Position numbers and translations under genes: made by a program
Notes under the pieces: generated by a model
The model's input: only the letters and a program-made list of their open reading frames with translations
Databases searched by the model: none
Told to the model about the DNA's origin: nothing
Assembly (NCBI RefSeq): GCF_009870125.1
Contig: NC_046683.1
Location: forward strand, 57,799,869 to 57,863,868
From: Drosophila pseudoobscura
Lineage: Eukaryota; Arthropoda; Insecta; Diptera; Drosophilidae
DNA length: 64,000 bases
Direction: 5' to 3'
Shown: piece by piece, positions 60,855 to 64,000 of the stretch
Layout of the letters: every line of letters starts with the position of its first letter
Numbering within the stretch: the first letter of the stretch is position 1

Positions 60855-61058
60855 TCATTCGTTGGGGACGCTGTGGTCTTTGTAGAAGTCATTGTGGTAG
60901 TGGTAACCTGGCCCACTCGTCCAGAGTCTTTTCGCGCCATCTTCATCCGCAGCTTGGTCGCGCTGCACCTCAAATGCAATATCCAGCAGGTTCTCTATTG
61001 CATTTTTAAAAGGGAGTGCTTGACGGCGTGCTTCCCTGCGTGGAGAATATCAGTATGC
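60855..61058 (-). pseudogene. coding-like relic, unidentified
   Basis: On the minus strand an open frame ends at TGA 60857-60855. It encodes FKNAIENLLDIAFEVQRDQA, then ADEDGAKRLWTSG and PGYHYHNDFYKDHSVPNE, with natural composition and amphipathic helix-like spacing. It has no ATG. An acceptor-like CTCCACGCAG sits at its upstream edge, but from that acceptor the frame (KHAVKHSLL) is one base off, so a frameshift is likely. I cannot name the parent. It lies between the helitron-like repeat and the arrow-like relic. Confidence 0.45.
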
Positions 61059-61119
61059 AGTGATTTTCAATTATTTTTGGCTATGCTTACTGCCTTATTT
61101 AATTTATTCTTTGGCTCGG

Positions 61120-62205
61120 TGTGCGAGCATCAGCATCAGATGCTTGGGGCACGAGCAGACGTTGTGAGTACTGCATGTCACACCCCACTGGCTATGCAGA
61201 TGTGGAAACAATTTGGGCGACTGCGCAGCACTTTCGCATCCGGTGTCCACACGGCCCGGATGTCGGTGAACTGCCACAGACGCTGCAGCTCTACGGAACG
61301 ACGCTCTCTGTTGACAGTGATCCTCTCCAGTCCGGTCTTTCCGTCCAGCCAGTACACAAGTCCCCCTAGGCGGCAATGTTGTTCCATCAACTCGGGCCCG
61401 GATGATAGAACGATGGCTGCCGACATCTGTCGAGAAGAGACATCTGAATAGGAGAGAGAGCTTCACCTGGGCTCGGATATTCTTGCTGGACACCGGCAGC
61501 GGCAAATTCGGGCAGTCTGTCGTAGCTGGGGGGATACAGGGCACGTCCTTGGCGAGGCTGCGGCTCTAGCCCGTCTTGATCAATGTCCCCGGTGCTCCAG
61601 TCGCTCCAGTACACGTAGTCCCAGCTGCCAACCAGTATCCGACGCTTTCTGCTATCCAGTAGAGGTGTCTTGTCTCATGGTCGAATATGAGCTCCCGGCC
61701 ATGATTGCAGCTCGGATTCGTCCATCGTGGCGCGGCGTATGGAGTCCGAGGCGACTCTGTCCATCTACATGTACCCATGACGCCGCTCGAGGACCAGGAA
61801 ACGCGGCTTCTCCACCCCCTTCCACAAGAGCACGCGCCAAATGGTGCCATCCAGGCGGGCGACCTCGATGAGACGAGCCTCCGTATCGGACCAGTAGATG
61901 TTGCTGGTCAGTCCAGTAGATGCACCGCTCCGCCACACGTTTAGGGCGTGCGCATCGCCCACATCCTTGAAGGGTATCAGCTCGTCGTCTTGGTTCCGTT
62001 CCCCTCGCTGCACTCGGTCGAGATGCGGCCCAATGTGCTCCTGGCGCGAGAACAGCAGGAAGGCGGCGGTAAAGGCAGGCCCATTCCTCACGGCACACGC
62101 GATTTTGTCTTGTCGGTCTTTCCATCGCACCAGACACCAGAATCCTGAAGACGCTGTCCAAATGCCGTTTTCTTCCTTTATCAATTGTTTTTCTGGTGGC
62201 TGAGG
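61120..62205 (-). pseudogene. arr: degraded copy of an LRP5/6 (arrow-like) receptor gene, propeller and EGF region
   Basis: Arrow is the Wnt co-receptor; its ectodomain has four YWTD beta-propellers separated by EGF modules. The minus strand carries, in correct order but in shifting frames: [11 protein letters not shown] and [50 protein letters not shown] and RHGYM; FDHETRHLYWI; YVYWSDWSTGDID; TTDCPNLPLPVSSKNIRA; TDVGSHRSIIRARVDGT; GLVYWLDGKTGLERITVN; TDIRAVWTPD; and CSCPKHLML. Several pieces of the propellers and an EGF module are missing between these, and at least four frame changes are needed, so it cannot make a receptor. No splice sites separate the pieces; whether it came from mRNA or DNA is not decided. 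LDL-receptor class B identity is firm; arrow specifically is from memory of the family. Confidence 0.8.
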
Positions 62206-62488
62206 CAGGGCGGAGAATTGGGAGTAACCCCCACAATTGAGATGGCAGTGCTTCGATAAATCGCGACAGCTGATCGCTAGTGGTGGTTATAAAATTGATA
62301 TATCCGATATACCGGAGTGAGAACCGAGTTGGCAACACCGAGCGTCCCCCGATAACACACAGTCATCGTCAGCTGTCGAAACTATTTTTTTCTGGAAAAA
62401 CAAACCTCAGGCTAAATTTTCCGTAACCTTCCCTTCCGACCAAAAAGCAGTGGTACACACATAACCATAATCGAAAAGAAGCAGAAAC
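62206..62488. promoter_or_regulatory. upstream region of UBXN4
   Basis: The gap between the receptor relic and the UBXN4 start. It holds CAGCTGATCG and CAGCTGTCG E-box-like sites (about 62267 and 62371) and an AT-rich GATATATCCGATATACCGG segment (about 62296-62314). The start site is not pinpointed. Confidence 0.45.
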
Positions 62489-64000
62489 ATGAACTGGCAT
62501 TCGGGCAACATAGCGGAAGCCGTGGCGGAATCCAAATCCAAAAATGCCATCTTTGTCGTGTTTATACAAGGTATGGCACTTGGGAGGAAATCCTCCAGCA
62601 CAGCACAGCAAACATTCATTCACGCACCACGTCATCGTCAATAATCAATTCGTTTACTCCATTCACTCCCCTCCCCTAGGTGAGAACGAGCTGTCCAGCA
62701 AGCTGGAGCGATTCGTGGACGATCAGCAAGTGCGCTCCCGTCTAGAGACCTCGGACTTTGTGGCCATCAAAGTCCAAGGCAACAGCACAGCCTATGGCCA
62801 GTTCATGTCCCTCTGTAAGTACAGCCCTTGCAGTCAATGCTCCACGGAACTCATTCGATATCATTGTCCTCGCAATCCTTTAGACAAAGTCGTACCCATT
62901 CCTTCAATCTTCTTTATTGGCAAATCGGGCACACCGCTGGATGTGGCCACTGGCATCATTGGCAGTGCCGAGGACCTGGTCGCCAAAATCGACAAAGTCC
63001 TTGTCCTGTCAGGTAAACGGGAGGAGAACCAGCAGGCCGCCACTAGCAACAGCAGTCGCCCCTCACCCAGTCGAGAGACAAAGTCGCGAAAAATGGCCGG
63101 AGCCGATGACACGGCAAGTGAAAAGGCCCAGCAACCCAAAACAGATGAAGTGCCGCAAGCAACCAGTCTCGCCAGCAAATCAACTACTTCGACACCGGCG
63201 CTAGACAGCAGTTCGACAGCCGCCCCCGAGAAGCCCAGCGTTTCGTCTAAAACTGGGGCTGAGCCTCCAGATACACCAGTAGTCGGATCCACAATCGCCG
63301 CAGGAGACAATAAGAACCCCTCGACGACTTCGGCGGGGGTTCGGCCGTCGCCCCCATTGCCCGTTCAGACATCGGCTTCTGCAGAGTTGCTGACTTTAGT
63401 GGGCTCCGGTTCAAGTTCCTCTCAGCCTGCCACAGCTGCCTCGGCAGCAGTATCGGCACCGGCCGAGCCGACACCGACACCGACACCGGCCGAGCCGACA
63501 CCGACACCGACACAGCAACAGCCAACCGACTCTTCCGTGCGGATGGCTGAGATACAGAACAGACAGGAAGAGAAGCGCCGCGAGCAGGAACAGGAGCAGG
63601 AGCAACGACAGAAGAGGGAGAGGGAGAACACGCTAAGGCGTCGTCGAGAGGGAAAGGAGGCCCAGACCCAGGAGGCGCTCACCAAGGAGCAGGAGCTTAA
63701 AAATATGCAGGTAACGGCAGAAGAGAGCAAAAATTCTTTAAATCTGTAAATTCACACTCCTGTCATTTCGAAGGAACGCATTCGGCGCAATCGGCAGGAG
63801 GAGCAGGAGACTCGCGACCGCATTCGCGCCCAAATCGCAGCCGATCGGGCGGAGCAGGTGCATCGCGTGCTCCCAGATGACGACGTCCACATCGCAACGA
63901 ACTCGAGCGCAGCGACCGTCATGTCCGACTCGTTTAGCTTCGCGGATCAGACGCGTCTGCAGATCCGTCTGCCCGATGGCGTGCAGCGCACCAAGTCCTT
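62489..64000 (+). CDS. UBXN4: UBXN4/erasin-type ER-associated p97 adaptor, N-terminal part (runs off window end)
   Basis: Exons are 62489-62570, 62680-62814, 62884-63710 and 63774 onward; introns of 109, 69 and 63 bp are all GT-AG and keep frame. About 423 residues are visible. Residues 1-110 form the thioredoxin-like N-terminal domain typical of UBXN4 (MNWHSGNIAEAVAESK, AIFVVFIQGENELSS, VPIPSIFFIGKSGTPLDV). A Ser/Thr/Ala/Pro linker follows, with a microsatellite-encoded PTPTPAEP repeat near 63460-63515. Next comes a Glu/Arg/Gln coiled coil (EIQNRQEEKRREQEQEQEQR and on into exon 4), and the UBX domain begins with TRLQIRLPDGVQRT at the window edge. Human UBXN4 is a hairpin ER-membrane protein that recruits p97 for ER-associated degradation; the membrane segment would lie beyond the window. 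Start: first ATG, matching the family N-terminus. Confidence 0.94.

Overview
The window is Drosophila nuclear DNA. The first coding exon of the Nemo-like kinase gene (nmo), a dense local gene cluster with 60-110 bp introns, Drosophila core-promoter motifs (DRE, Ohler motifs 1 and 6) and very abundant GA, CA and GTGA microsatellites all point there. The many G/C homopolymers and a helitron-like dispersed repeat resembling the ISY/SGM type make the obscura group my best guess; that is inference.

Layout. Positions 1-52994 contain almost no protein-coding sequence. They are best explained as one giant first coding intron of nmo, transcribed on the minus strand, with the rest of the kinase lying beyond position 1. 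The intron is rich in simple repeats. It also holds an intact tRNA-Ala(AGC) gene (7865-7937), a broken coding-like fragment beside it (8161-8416), two dispersed repeat families each present twice in opposite orientation (about 5.0, 22.3 and 38 kb), several minisatellites, and four minus-strand sequences shaped like recursive-splicing ratchet points (junctions near 41277, 30107, 14791 and 1002). These ratchet-like sites are 11-15 kb apart and are the main result. nmo exon 2 with the start codon (52995-53158), a likely 5' leader exon and a motif 1/6 plus DRE promoter near 55.2 kb complete the visible part of the gene.

From 55.3 to 56.9 kb lies a tandem cluster of diverged AT-rich repeat units. 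The gene cluster follows: an intronless RNase P/MRP subunit gene (POP4/Rpp29, plus), a convergent UBXN1-type UBA-UBX gene (minus), a small unidentified two-exon gene (plus) divergent from UBXN1, a helitron-like repeat, two gene relics including a frameshifted and internally deleted piece of an LRP5/6 (arrow-like) receptor gene (minus), and finally a UBXN4/erasin gene (plus) that runs off the window end inside its UBX domain.

Functionally the window joins Wnt/TGF-beta pathway regulation (Nemo kinase, and by coincidence a dead arrow copy), tRNA 5' processing (the POP4 subunit) and ubiquitin/p97 handling (two UBX adaptors within 5 kb). No prokaryotic-style features, CRISPR arrays or operons are present.
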